Assembly: GCA_963753845.1 (NCBI GenBank)
Contig: CAVWEI010000036.1
Span: forward strand, 124,001 to 188,000
Direction of reading: 5' to 3'
Origin: Thiosocius sp963753845
GTDB lineage: Bacteria; Pseudomonadota; Gammaproteobacteria; Chromatiales; Chromatiaceae
Length of the DNA: 64,000 bases
The notes below the pieces were generated by a model that did not search any database, was not told the origin of the DNA, and saw nothing but the letters and a program-made list of their open reading frames with translations. The stretch's first letter is position 1, and each line of letters starts with the position of its first letter. Positions 34,758-43,211 of this stretch are shown in pieces. The translations under genes and the position numbers were made by a program.

Positions 34758-34912
34758 GGGACGAAGAGGTCACGGAGGCACAGAGGGCGCGGAGATTATT
34801 TCTTTCAGTCGCATGGGGAAGGGCGTGTCGTGCAATCGCCTTTGCTGCGCCCGCAGGCAATAGAATCTTCGTGTCCTCTGTGCCTTTGAGTCCTCCGCGT
34901 TTCCGACTCGGT
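34758..34912. repeat. Paired inverted-arm repeat, copy 4
   Basis: The left arm at 34758-34796 has GGAGGCACAGAGGGCGCGGAG. The right arm at 34868-34902 has CTTCGTGTCCTCTGTGCC and GTCCTCCGCGTTT. The spacer is about 72 bases. It is inserted between rsfS and rlmH, genes that usually adjoin, and would be transcribed within the operon. Confidence 0.75.
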
Positions 34913-34928
34913 GGCTGGAAGAAGACCG

Positions 34929-35294
34929 TCAGGAGGAGCCCCGTTCCTTGCTGAGCTTTTCGGCGGCCTGCGGGTCCACAGTCCAGAGGCGTTCGAGCTG
35001 GTAGAAATCGCGCACCTTGGGCTGCATCACATGCACCACCACGCCGTTGAGATCGATCAGTGCCCACTCGCCTTCCTGGAGGCCCTCGGTCCCGATCGGT
35101 ACCTGCCCTGCCTGCTTGGCCTGAAACGCCACGGATTCGGCAGTTGATTTGACATGGCGGTCGGAGGTGCCCGAGGCAATCACAAAGAAATCGGTGATGC
35201 TGGTCTTGCCGCGGACATCCAGGGTGACAATATCAAGGGCTTTCATGTCTTCGAGCGTGGTGACGACGAGATCGCGTAGTGCTTCTACCTGCAT
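34929..35294 (-). CDS. rsfS: Ribosome silencing factor RsfS
   Basis: A 121-residue protein that binds ribosomal protein uL14 and blocks subunit joining when nutrients are short. Conserved parts include DIVTLDVRGKTSITDFFVIA and DLNGVVVHVMQPKVRDFY. It lies between nadD and rlmH, the standard order. A short C-terminal tail with KLSKERGSS is variable among relatives. Confidence 0.96.
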   Translation of the reverse strand: MQVEALRDLVVTTLEDMKALDIVTLDVRGKTSITDFFVIASGTSDRHVKSTAESVAFQAKQAGQVPIGTEGLQEGEWALIDLNGVVVHVMQPKVRDFYQLERLWTVDPQAAEKLSKERGSS

Positions 35295-35334
35295 GCCGGG
35301 GTCCGAAAAGTGCTTCTGATATGTGAATCATAAA

Positions 35335-36015
35335 CTAAGTCGGGCCCCGTGCCTTCCCCTGCTGGGCGGGTGGCTCGCGATAAAGTGCGTGCCGCCGGAT
35401 CAGATCGAGCACCGCGGCGGGGGTGAGAAAGTCCGCACTGCGCCCAGCGGAGATGCGCCGGCGGATATCGCTGGAGCTGATTTCGAGCTGGGTGACCGGG
35501 CAAAATACGATTTGGCCGCATTGGCCGGGGTCGAGCCGCCCGGTCAGGCGCTCTTTCAGGAGATCGCGCAGCCCGACGCCCCCGGATGGCGGGTGCCCGG
35601 GTCGCTGAAGGACCGCGATATTGGAGATATCCAATATACCGCGGGGGTCACGCCAGTCGGGGAAGCCGCTGAACGCGTCGCCGCCAAGCAGCAGGCACAG
35701 CTGTCTGCCGGGAAGATCCTGCCGCAGCGACCGCAGGGTATCGATGGTGTAGGAGGGGCCTGGTCGCCGTAGTTCACGGTCATCGGCTACCAGGTCGGTG
35801 CGACCCTCGACGGCGGCCTGCAGCATCGCCAGGCGCATTGCTGCAGGTGTCTCCGGCTGGTTGCGGTGGACCGCATGAGCCAGCGGGACCAGTCGCACCT
35901 GTTCGAGGCCCAGCTGTTCACGGGCATCCAGGGCAATACGCAGGTGGCCATGGTGAACCGGGTCGAAGGTGCCGCCGAACACGCCGATCGGCAGGGGGCT
36001 GTCCTCAGAGACCAA
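35335..36015 (-). CDS. nadD: Nicotinate-nucleotide adenylyltransferase NadD
   Basis: A 226-residue enzyme that adenylates nicotinate mononucleotide in NAD synthesis. The nucleotidyltransferase signature GVFGGTFDPVHHGHLRIA lies at the N-terminus, and SSSDIRRRISAG, with the ISSTxIR-type motif, lies near the C-terminus. No ATG precedes the signature closely. I chose the TTG at 36015, with a GAGG site 8 bases upstream. A longer open frame to 36423 overlaps proA and is unlikely. It sits between proA and rsfS. Confidence 0.9.
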   Translation of the reverse strand: MVSEDSPLPIGVFGGTFDPVHHGHLRIALDAREQLGLEQVRLVPLAHAVHRNQPETPAAMRLAMLQAAVEGRTDLVADDRELRRPGPSYTIDTLRSLRQDLPGRQLCLLLGGDAFSGFPDWRDPRGILDISNIAVLQRPGHPPSGGVGLRDLLKERLTGRLDPGQCGQIVFCPVTQLEISSSDIRRRISAGRSADFLTPAAVLDLIRRHALYREPPAQQGKARGPT

Positions 36016-36068
36016 TGCTGCTGCCTCGCAAGCCGCTCGGCATCGGCAGGCCGCCGTCGGTCCCGGGC

Positions 36069-37355
36069 TTATTTCCGTATGTGGCCATCGCCCAGCACGA
36101 TGAACTTCACCGAGGTCAGCCCCTCCAGCCCGACCGGGCCGCGGACATGGAACTTGTCGGTGGAGATGCCGATTTCGGCACCCAGGCCGTACTCGAAACC
36201 ATCGGCGAAGCGCGTCGAGGCGTTGACCATCACCGAACTCGCGTCGACCTCGCGCAGGAAGCGGCGTGCCTTGCTGATGTTCTCGGTCACGATGCTCTCG
36301 GTGTGCATGGAGCCGTGGCGGGCGATATGGTCCATGGCCCCGTCGATATCGGGCACCACCCTGATCGACAGGATGGGTGCGAGATATTCCTCGTCCCAGT
36401 CGGCGTCGCGGGCGGCAACGCAATGCTCACCAAGGATTTCGCAGGTCTGCCCGCAACCGCGCAGTTCCACACCCTTTTCGATATAGGCCGCAGCCAGGTC
36501 AGGCAGGAAGTCGCCGGCAATGGTCTCGTTGACCAGCAGGGTCTCCATGGTATTGCAGGTGCCGTAGCGCTGGGTCTTGGCATTCAATGCCACGTCGAAG
36601 GCCTTGATTGGGTCGGCCTCGTCGTCCACATAGACGTGGCAGACACCATGCAGGTGCTTGATAACGGGCACGCGCGCACTGGTACTGATGCGCTCGATCA
36701 GCCCCTTGCCGCCACGCGGGATGATCACGTCGATCGATTCGGGCATCGTCACCATCAGGTCGACCGCCTGACGGTCGGTCGTGGCAACCACCTGTACCGC
36801 GTCGCCGGGCAATCCGGCGGCCTGCAGGCCGTGATGGATGCAGGCGGCGATGGCCTGGTTGGAATGAAATGCCTCGGACCCACCGCGCAGGACCGCTGCG
36901 TTGCCGGACTTGAGGCACAGGGCGGCGGCGTCCGCGGTCACATTGGGACGGGATTCGTAGATGATGCCGATCACGCCCAGCGGCACGCGCATGCGCCCAA
37001 CCTGGATACCGCTGGGTCGGAAGGTCATGTCAAATATCTCGCCGACCGGGTCGGGGAGGGTGGCGATCTGGCGCAGTCCCTCGATCATGCTGTCGATGCG
37101 CGCCTGGTTCAGTTCCAGCCGGTCCAGCAGGGCTGCGTCCAGGCCCTTGGCGGTGCCGGCCTCCAGGTCCTTGCGATTCTCCGCTATCAGGTCGTCGCGT
37201 ACACGGTCCAGATCGTCTGCCATGGCATGCAGGGCGGCGTCCTTGGTCGCGGTGCTGGCGGCGGTGAGGGCGCGTGATGCAGCGCGCGCCCTTTGCCCCA
37301 GGTCCTTCATGTAGGAGGTTACGTCGTCGATCTGCAGGCTGCCAGCTTGGCTCAT
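36069..37355 (-). CDS. proA: Gamma-glutamyl phosphate reductase ProA
   Basis: A 428-residue aldehyde dehydrogenase-fold enzyme of proline synthesis that reduces gamma-glutamyl phosphate to the semialdehyde with NADPH. The catalytic Cys lies in YGTCNTMETLLV. Nucleotide-binding parts include VIIPRGGKGLIERI, and the end has GPVGLEGLTSVKFIVLGDG. ProB is not in the window. Position before nadD is conserved in Pseudomonas-like gene order. Confidence 0.96.
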   Translation of the reverse strand: MSQAGSLQIDDVTSYMKDLGQRARAASRALTAASTATKDAALHAMADDLDRVRDDLIAENRKDLEAGTAKGLDAALLDRLELNQARIDSMIEGLRQIATLPDPVGEIFDMTFRPSGIQVGRMRVPLGVIGIIYESRPNVTADAAALCLKSGNAAVLRGGSEAFHSNQAIAACIHHGLQAAGLPGDAVQVVATTDRQAVDLMVTMPESIDVIIPRGGKGLIERISTSARVPVIKHLHGVCHVYVDDEADPIKAFDVALNAKTQRYGTCNTMETLLVNETIAGDFLPDLAAAYIEKGVELRGCGQTCEILGEHCVAARDADWDEEYLAPILSIRVVPDIDGAMDHIARHGSMHTESIVTENISKARRFLREVDASSVMVNASTRFADGFEYGLGAEIGISTDKFHVRGPVGLEGLTSVKFIVLGDGHIRK

Positions 37356-37438
37356 GGGTGGTGCTCGAATTCTTGCGGGTGGCCCGCAATTCTAACGCAG
37401 GTGCCGGGCAGCCGGGAACTCGCCGCCCGGTCCGCGCC

Positions 37439-38227
37439 TCAGCCGGGCGAGGGGGTGACGGCCTTGGGTTTGTCCATCTGTACGCTGGTCGCCGTTTCCC
37501 AGGAGAATCTCGGCAGGCTCAGGAAGGCCTCCTGGATGCCGTCGTTCCATGCATTGCGGACACTGATCAGGTACTTGTCATCGGCGTCGAATCGACAGCG
37601 ATAGCCAATCGTAAGGCTGTCTTTCTCGTAGGTTGCCACCTCGAACGGCGGGCCCACGGTGATGTTCGAACGTGTGGTCGCATCGAGTGAGACCAATGCC
37701 AGTCGTGCACCCTGGTTGAGCGACAGGCCGGGGTGGACGATGCGGTCGAGGGCCGGCTTGCCGTACTTGCTTTCGCCGATCTGCAGGTAAGGCGTCTCCG
37801 GCGAGGCGGTGATGTAGTTGCCTTGCGGGTAGATCAGCATCAGGCCATGCGGCTGGCCCGCGATCTGGCCACCGATCACGAGCGTGGTTTCACCGCTGAC
37901 CCCCGACTTGGCGAGCGCGGGGCTGTGTTCTTTCTGTACCGCCAGGCTGACCGCGCCGACGTATTCGGCGGCCTCGAACAGGTAGCGCACGGTGGCCAGG
38001 TTTTGTCCGTTGTCAGGCGGGAAATCCAGATCGCGCTGGATGTGGTTCACCACCTCCTGGGTGGTTGCCAGGTTACCCGCAGAAAGCAGAACGAACAGCC
38101 GATCGGGTGACGGTGTGAACACATGCATCTTGCTGTAAGAGGTCACGTAATCGACCCCGGCATTGGTGCGCGAGTCCGAGGCGAAGACGAGGCCGTCTTC
38201 GAGGCTGAGTCCGACACAATAGGTCAT
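37439..38227 (-). CDS. Anbu-type proteasome-like peptidase
   Basis: A 262-residue Ntn-hydrolase of the Anbu (ancestral beta subunit) group. After Met removal the N-terminal nucleophile would be Thr1 in MTYCVGLSL. Asp17 in ASDSRTNAG and Lys32 in YSKMHVF match the proteasome-like catalytic set. LLSAGNLATTQEV is an Anbu hallmark. Structural work on Anbu describes open helical rings, with peptidase activity weak or unproven. I start at 38227 so that Thr follows Met directly; an upstream start would hide it. It is divergent from the transglutaminase/ATP-grasp/alpha-E operon, its usual genomic partners. Confidence 0.92.
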   Translation of the reverse strand: MTYCVGLSLEDGLVFASDSRTNAGVDYVTSYSKMHVFTPSPDRLFVLLSAGNLATTQEVVNHIQRDLDFPPDNGQNLATVRYLFEAAEYVGAVSLAVQKEHSPALAKSGVSGETTLVIGGQIAGQPHGLMLIYPQGNYITASPETPYLQIGESKYGKPALDRIVHPGLSLNQGARLALVSLDATTRSNITVGPPFEVATYEKDSLTIGYRCRFDADDKYLISVRNAWNDGIQEAFLSLPRFSWETATSVQMDKPKAVTPSPG

Positions 38228-38377
38228 TGAGGCAATCCGGGCTGTGGTTGGGCTGCACAAGTATGGGGCGAAATCGGCCCCGTGTGGAAGTCCCTTTTTC
38301 GTTTCTCCGGCGTTTCACTCTGCTAAGCTGATGGCTGGCTTTTTTCCTTTCAGGCCCCCTTTGGCCGAGGTGTTTCC
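38228..38377. promoter_or_regulatory. Divergent promoter region of the Anbu locus
   Basis: These 150 bases separate Anbu (minus) from the transglutaminase-led operon (plus) and must contain promoters for both. A GAGG ribosome site lies just before the ATG at 38378. I see no clear hexamers or operator palindromes. Confidence 0.4.
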
Positions 38378-41300
38378 ATGTCCATCCGGGTGGCAATACG
38401 ACACAGAACCGAGTACCAGTTCGACCGCAGTGTTTCGCTCTCGCCGCATCTGATCCGCCTCCGCCCGGCGCCGCATACGCGCACGCCAATCCACGAGTAT
38501 TCTCTGAAGGTCGAGCCGGAAGAGCACTTCCTGAATGTGCAGCAGGATCCCTTTGGTAACTTCGTGTCGCGCTATGTGTTTCCCGAGAAGACACGCAAGA
38601 TGGTCATCGATGTCGGGTTGGTGCTCGAGATGGTCACCATCAACCCATTCGATTTCTTCGTCGAGGAGTATGCGGACAAGTTCCCGTTCGAGTACCCGAA
38701 ACAGCTTCACAAGGAACTCAAGCCTTACTTCGAGTTTACTGAGTCTGGCCCAAGGCTGAGCGATTGGCTGCAGGGGGTCTCGCGCGAACCGACCCAGATC
38801 GTCGATTTCCTGGTCGCACTGAATCAGAGGCTGCAGCAGGATATCGGCTACGTGGTGCGCATGGAGCCGGGGGTCCAGACCTGCGAGGAAACCCTTGATC
38901 TGGCCAAGGGTTCATGCCGCGACAGCGCCTGGCTGCTGGTGCAGATTCTGCGCCACCTCGGCCTGGCTGCGCGCTTCGTATCGGGCTACCTGGTGCAGCT
39001 CACATCGGACCAGAAATCGCTGGACGGACCCTCGGGACCCACCAAGGACTTCACGGACCTGCATGCATGGGCGGAGGTCTACGTGCCCGGCGCCGGCTGG
39101 ATCGGCCTCGACCCCACCTCGGGACTGTTTGCCGGGGAGGGACACATCCCCCTCGCCTGCACCCCGGACTTTGTCAGCGCGGCACCGGTCACCGGTGCGG
39201 TCAGCAAGAGCGAGGTTGAATTCAGGTTCGTCAACGAGGTGAGCCGTATCCATGAGGATCCGCGCGTCACCCTGCCATACAGCGACGAGCAGTGGGCGGC
39301 GGTCATGGCCCTGGGGAAGCGTGTCGATGCCGAACTCGCGGGCAACGATGTGCGCCTGACGATGGGCGGCGAGCCGACTTTCGTTTCGATCGATGACATG
39401 GATGGGGTCGAGTGGAATACCGCGGCGCTGGGTCCGCACAAGCGTGAGCGTGCAGAGGTCCTGTTGCGCAGGCTTTGGCAGCGCTTTGCATCGGGCGGTG
39501 TACTTCATCATGGACAGGGGAAGTGGTACCCGGGCGAGCCCCTGCCGCGGTGGGCGCTGTCGTGTCTGTGGCGTGAGGATGGGCAACCGGTCTGGCGGGC
39601 CCCGGCGCTGTTGGCCGACCCCACTGCCAGCGGCACTGCCGACAGTGACGCCACCCGGCGCTTCGCGCAGCATCTGGCTAGGCGCCTCGGCATCGCGGCG
39701 AACAATGCAGAGCCCGGTTACGAGGACGTCTTCTACTATCTGTGGAAGGAGGGCAACCTGCCGGAGAATCTCGATGTGCTCGACAACCGGTTGTCCGACA
39801 AGCTCGAGCGTGCGCGTCTACGCCGCCTGTTCGAGGGTGGCTTGGACCGGGTGGTGGGCTACGCCCTGCCGCTGGGCTGGGACAGCGATACCGAATGCTG
39901 GATCAGTTCGGCCTGGACCTTCCGCCGCGGCCACATGTTCCTGTTGCCGGGCGATTCGGCGATGGGCCTGCGCCTGCCCCTGGACGCGCTGATCTGGGAA
40001 AAACCTGAGGCGCGTCAGACATTGCGCGATGCGGATCCCTTTGCGCCCCGTGCGGCCCTGCCGGACATGGGGGCGGACCCCGGCGCGGCCGATATTGCGG
40101 CCCGCTACAGCATCCTGAACGATGCGCCGCCTGCAGACAGTTTGCAGGCCCATGGGCTCAGTGAGCAGGAACCGGCCGATGCCGCGCACGAGGGTACTAC
40201 TTTCGTTCGCACGGCGATGGCGCTGGAGCCCCGTGATGGCAACCTGCATGTGTTTCTGCCGCCGCTCGAAGATGCCGTGCACTGGCTCGATCTGATTGGC
40301 CACATCGAGGCCACGGCACGCGAACTGAATCAGGCAATCGTGTTGGAGGGCTACCCGGCGCCACACGATCCGCGCCTGAAACGTTTTTCCGTCACCCCGG
40401 ACCCCGGTGTCATCGAGGTCAATGTTCACCCCGCGGGTACCTGGCAGGAGATGGTGCACAACACCGAGGTGCTGTACGAAGAGGCCCGCCTGGCGCGCCT
40501 GGGGACGGAGAAATTCATGCTCGACGGCCGCCACACAGGTACCGGCGGCGGCAACCATGTGACGCTCGGCGGGCCCAGCCCCGCCGACAGCCCGATGCTG
40601 CGCAACCCCCAGGTGCTGGGCAGCCTGGTCCGCTATTGGCAGAATCATCCGGCCCTGTCGTACCTGTTCTCCGGTATGTTCGTCGGCCCGACCTCGCAGG
40701 CGCCGCGCGTTGACGAGGCGCGTGACGACAGCCTGTACGAGCTCAACATCGCCATGCAGCAGTTGCCGGACGGCGAGGTGCCGGCTCCCTGGCTGGTCGA
40801 CCGGCTGTTGCGCAACCTTTTGGCCGACATGACCGGCAATACCCATCGATCTGAATTCTGCATCGACAAGCTGTATTCGCCGGATTCGTCGACAGGTCGC
40901 CTGGGGATCGTCGAGTTTCGTGGCTTCGAAATGCCACCGCACCCGCGCATGGCGATGGTACAGAGCCTCTTGCTCAGATCCCTGGTGACGCGTTTCTGGC
41001 AGCAGCCCTACGAACACGGTCTGGTGCCATGGGGCACCGAGCTGCATGACCGCTTCATGTTGCCGCACTATGTTCGGCGCGATATGACCGAGGTGGTAGC
41101 GGATCTGCAGCGTTGGGGCTATCCGATAGACCCCGCCTGGTTCGATCCCTTCGTCGAGTTTCGTTTCCCGCGCTATGGCACCATCAATATCGACGACATC
41201 GAGATGGAACTGCGCTTCGCGATCGAACCCTGGAACGTGCTGGGTGAAGAGGTGACCGCCCAGGGCACGGCACGATTCGTGGACTCCTCGGTCGAACGCC

Positions 41301-41722
41301 TTCAGGTCAGGGTGCGGGGCATGACCGACACGCGCCATGTTGTGACATGCAACGGCCGGCGTGTGCCATTACGGTGCACCGGCGAGCGTGGCGAGTTCGT
41401 TGCGGGGGTGCGCTACAAGGCATGGAATCCACCATCGGGCCTGCACCCGACCATCCCGGTGCATGCGCCGCTGGTGTTCGACATCGTGGACGACTGGTCG
41501 CAGCGCTCGCTGGGGGGCTGTACCTACCATGTGTCGCATCCGGGGGGGCGCAACTACGATACCCTGCCGGTCAACGCCTACGAGGCGGAATCGCGTCGTT
41601 TGGCACGATTCTGGCCTGTCGGACATACCGCCGGAACGGTGCGGGTGCCCGATGAGGTCCTTCAATGCGAACATCCCCATACCCTGGATCTGAGGTTTTC
41701 CAGTCCCAACAAAAAAGACTGA
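38378..41722 (+). CDS. Large transglutaminase-like protein with DUF2126 C-terminal region
   Basis: A 1114-residue protein. The N-terminal part has a bacterial transglutaminase N-domain (about residues 1-90), then a transglutaminase-like core with Cys180 in GSCRDSAWLL, His229 in DLHAWAEVYV and Asp245 in LDPTSG, a complete papain-like triad. From about residue 325 (LTMGGEPTF) the DUF2126 region extends to the end, with HTGTGGGNHVTLGG and SEFCIDKLYSPDSS as striking conserved segments. Comparative studies link such proteins with ATP-grasp and alpha-E proteins in proposed peptide ligation or cleavage systems. It leads a three-gene operon and has no signal peptide, so it is probably cytoplasmic. 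Confidence 0.9.
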   Translation: MSIRVAIRHRTEYQFDRSVSLSPHLIRLRPAPHTRTPIHEYSLKVEPEEHFLNVQQDPFGNFVSRYVFPEKTRKMVIDVGLVLEMVTINPFDFFVEEYADKFPFEYPKQLHKELKPYFEFTESGPRLSDWLQGVSREPTQIVDFLVALNQRLQQDIGYVVRMEPGVQTCEETLDLAKGSCRDSAWLLVQILRHLGLAARFVSGYLVQLTSDQKSLDGPSGPTKDFTDLHAWAEVYVPGAGWIGLDPTSGLFAGEGHIPLACTPDFVSAAPVTGAVSKSEVEFRFVNEVSRIHEDPRVTLPYSDEQWAAVMALGKRVDAELAGNDVRLTMGGEPTFVSIDDMDGVEWNTAALGPHKRERAEVLLRRLWQRFASGGVLHHGQGKWYPGEPLPRWALSCLWREDGQPVWRAPALLADPTASGTADSDATRRFAQHLARRLGIAANNAEPGYEDVFYYLWKEGNLPENLDVLDNRLSDKLERARLRRLFEGGLDRVVGYALPLGWDSDTECWISSAWTFRRGHMFLLPGDSAMGLRLPLDALIWEKPEARQTLRDADPFAPRAALPDMGADPGAADIAARYSILNDAPPADSLQAHGLSEQEPADAAHEGTTFVRTAMALEPRDGNLHVFLPPLEDAVHWLDLIGHIEATARELNQAIVLEGYPAPHDPRLKRFSVTPDPGVIEVNVHPAGTWQEMVHNTEVLYEEARLARLGTEKFMLDGRHTGTGGGNHVTLGGPSPADSPMLRNPQVLGSLVRYWQNHPALSYLFSGMFVGPTSQAPRVDEARDDSLYELNIAMQQLPDGEVPAPWLVDRLLRNLLADMTGNTHRSEFCIDKLYSPDSSTGRLGIVEFRGFEMPPHPRMAMVQSLLLRSLVTRFWQQPYEHGLVPWGTELHDRFMLPHYVRRDMTEVVADLQRWGYPIDPAWFDPFVEFRFPRYGTINIDDIEMELRFAIEPWNVLGEEVTAQGTARFVDSSVERLQVRVRGMTDTRHVVTCNGRRVPLRCTGERGEFVAGVRYKAWNPPSGLHPTIPVHAPLVFDIVDDWSQRSLGGCTYHVSHPGGRNYDTLPVNAYEAESRRLARFWPVGHTAGTVRVPDEVLQCEHPHTLDLRFSSPNKKD

Positions 41723-41748
41723 CGCTGGTCGCCAGTCAGGATACAGCC

Positions 41749-43200
41749 ATGCCAATACAACTAACGGAATATGACCCGGGCCGGTTCTTCGACGAGATGA
41801 TGGCGGGCAAGAATCGTGCACGCCCGCTGGCCAAGGAGCTGATCGGCCTGTTCCGCCGGATGAATGACGGCGAACTGGGCACGCGTCAGGATGCCGCCGA
41901 TCTGGCCATAAAGGAGATGGGTATCACCTTCACCGTCTACAACGAAAACGATGGCATGATCGACCGCAACTGGCCGTTCGATATCGTGCCGCGCATCATA
42001 GACACGAAGGAATGGGATGTCATAGAGGCCGGACTGAAACAGCGCGTGCGTGCGCTGAATCTATTCATCGATGACCTCTACCACGATCAGAAGATCATCA
42101 AAGACGGGGTTTTTCCGGCCGAGGTGCTCGCCGAGTCAAAAAACTTCCGCCCGCAGTGCGTCGGTGTAAAACCGCCGTTGGGGATTTGGGCGCATATCTG
42201 CGGGTCTGACCTGGTGCGCGATGCCGACGGCGTCATGTACGTGCTGGAAGACAACCTTCGGGTACCTTCGGGTGTCTCCTACATGCTGGAGAACCGCCTG
42301 GTAACCAAGCGGGTATTCCCGGAACTGTTCGAATCCTATGCCCCGCTGCCGGTCGACGACTATCCGACTCAGCTGTATGAGATGCTGGCGGCGCTCTCGC
42401 CGCGCAGCGTGAAGCGGCCGACCGTGGCGGTGCTGACACCCGGCATATACAACTCGGCCTATTTCGAGCATGCCTACCTGGCCATGGAGATGGGTGCCGA
42501 GCTGGTCGAGGGGCGTGACCTGTTCGTCGATACCGACGACTGTGTCTATATGCGCACGGTCTCCGGGCTGCAGCGAGTCGACGTGATATACCGGCGCATC
42601 GACGACGAGTTTATCGATCCGGAGGTATTCCGTGAGGATTCGGCACTGGGCGTGCCGGGCCTGATGAGGGCCTGGAAGGCGCGCAAGGTCGGTCTGGCCA
42701 ATGCGCCCGGCGCCGGGGTCGCCGACGACAAGGTCGTTTATGCCTTCGTGCCGGAGATCATCCGTTACTATCTCGACGAGGAGCCGGGGATACCGAATGT
42801 CCCGACTTATCGCTGTATGTACCCGGAAGAACGCCAGTACGTGCTGGACCACCTGGAAGAACTGGTGATCAAGCCGGCCAACGAATCGGGTGGCTATGGA
42901 ATGTTGATCGGTCCGCGTTCAACCAAGGCGGAGCGCAGTACCTTTGCCGGCCTCATCAAGCGTAACCCGCGCAACTACATTGCACAGCCGACACTGGGCA
43001 TATCGACCGTGCCGACCGTGGTCGGGCATTGCCTCGAGCCGCGCCACGTCGATCTGCGGCCATTCATTCTCAGTGGCAGCGACACCTTTGTAACGGCCGG
43101 CGGCCTGACCCGGGTCGCCTTGCGCAAGGGCTCACTGGTGGTCAATTCCTCGCAGGGCGGCGGGTCGAAAGATACCTGGATCGTGGATACCGGGAATTAA
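41749..43200 (+). CDS. Circularly permuted ATP-grasp protein
   Basis: A 483-residue protein of the circularly permuted ATP-grasp type 2 family (DUF404/DUF407). The ATP-binding parts include VLEDNLRVPSGVSYMLENR and KPANESGGYGMLIGP, whose Gly-rich loop contacts phosphates. ATP-grasp enzymes ligate carboxylates to amines; this group is proposed to form peptide-like bonds, with substrate unknown. I chose MPIQLTEYDPG at 41749 because homologues begin there and the upstream codons overlap the previous gene. It precedes the alpha-E gene by 11 bases. Confidence 0.9.
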   Translation: MPIQLTEYDPGRFFDEMMAGKNRARPLAKELIGLFRRMNDGELGTRQDAADLAIKEMGITFTVYNENDGMIDRNWPFDIVPRIIDTKEWDVIEAGLKQRVRALNLFIDDLYHDQKIIKDGVFPAEVLAESKNFRPQCVGVKPPLGIWAHICGSDLVRDADGVMYVLEDNLRVPSGVSYMLENRLVTKRVFPELFESYAPLPVDDYPTQLYEMLAALSPRSVKRPTVAVLTPGIYNSAYFEHAYLAMEMGAELVEGRDLFVDTDDCVYMRTVSGLQRVDVIYRRIDDEFIDPEVFREDSALGVPGLMRAWKARKVGLANAPGAGVADDKVVYAFVPEIIRYYLDEEPGIPNVPTYRCMYPEERQYVLDHLEELVIKPANESGGYGMLIGPRSTKAERSTFAGLIKRNPRNYIAQPTLGISTVPTVVGHCLEPRHVDLRPFILSGSDTFVTAGGLTRVALRKGSLVVNSSQGGGSKDTWIVDTGN

Positions 43201-43211
43201 GCGGAGTTCAA

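Noticed and set aside
35335..36423. Longer NadD with an Arg-rich N-terminal extension
   Set aside because: The extension overlaps proA on another frame; the nucleotidyltransferase signature starts just after a TTG with a ribosome site.
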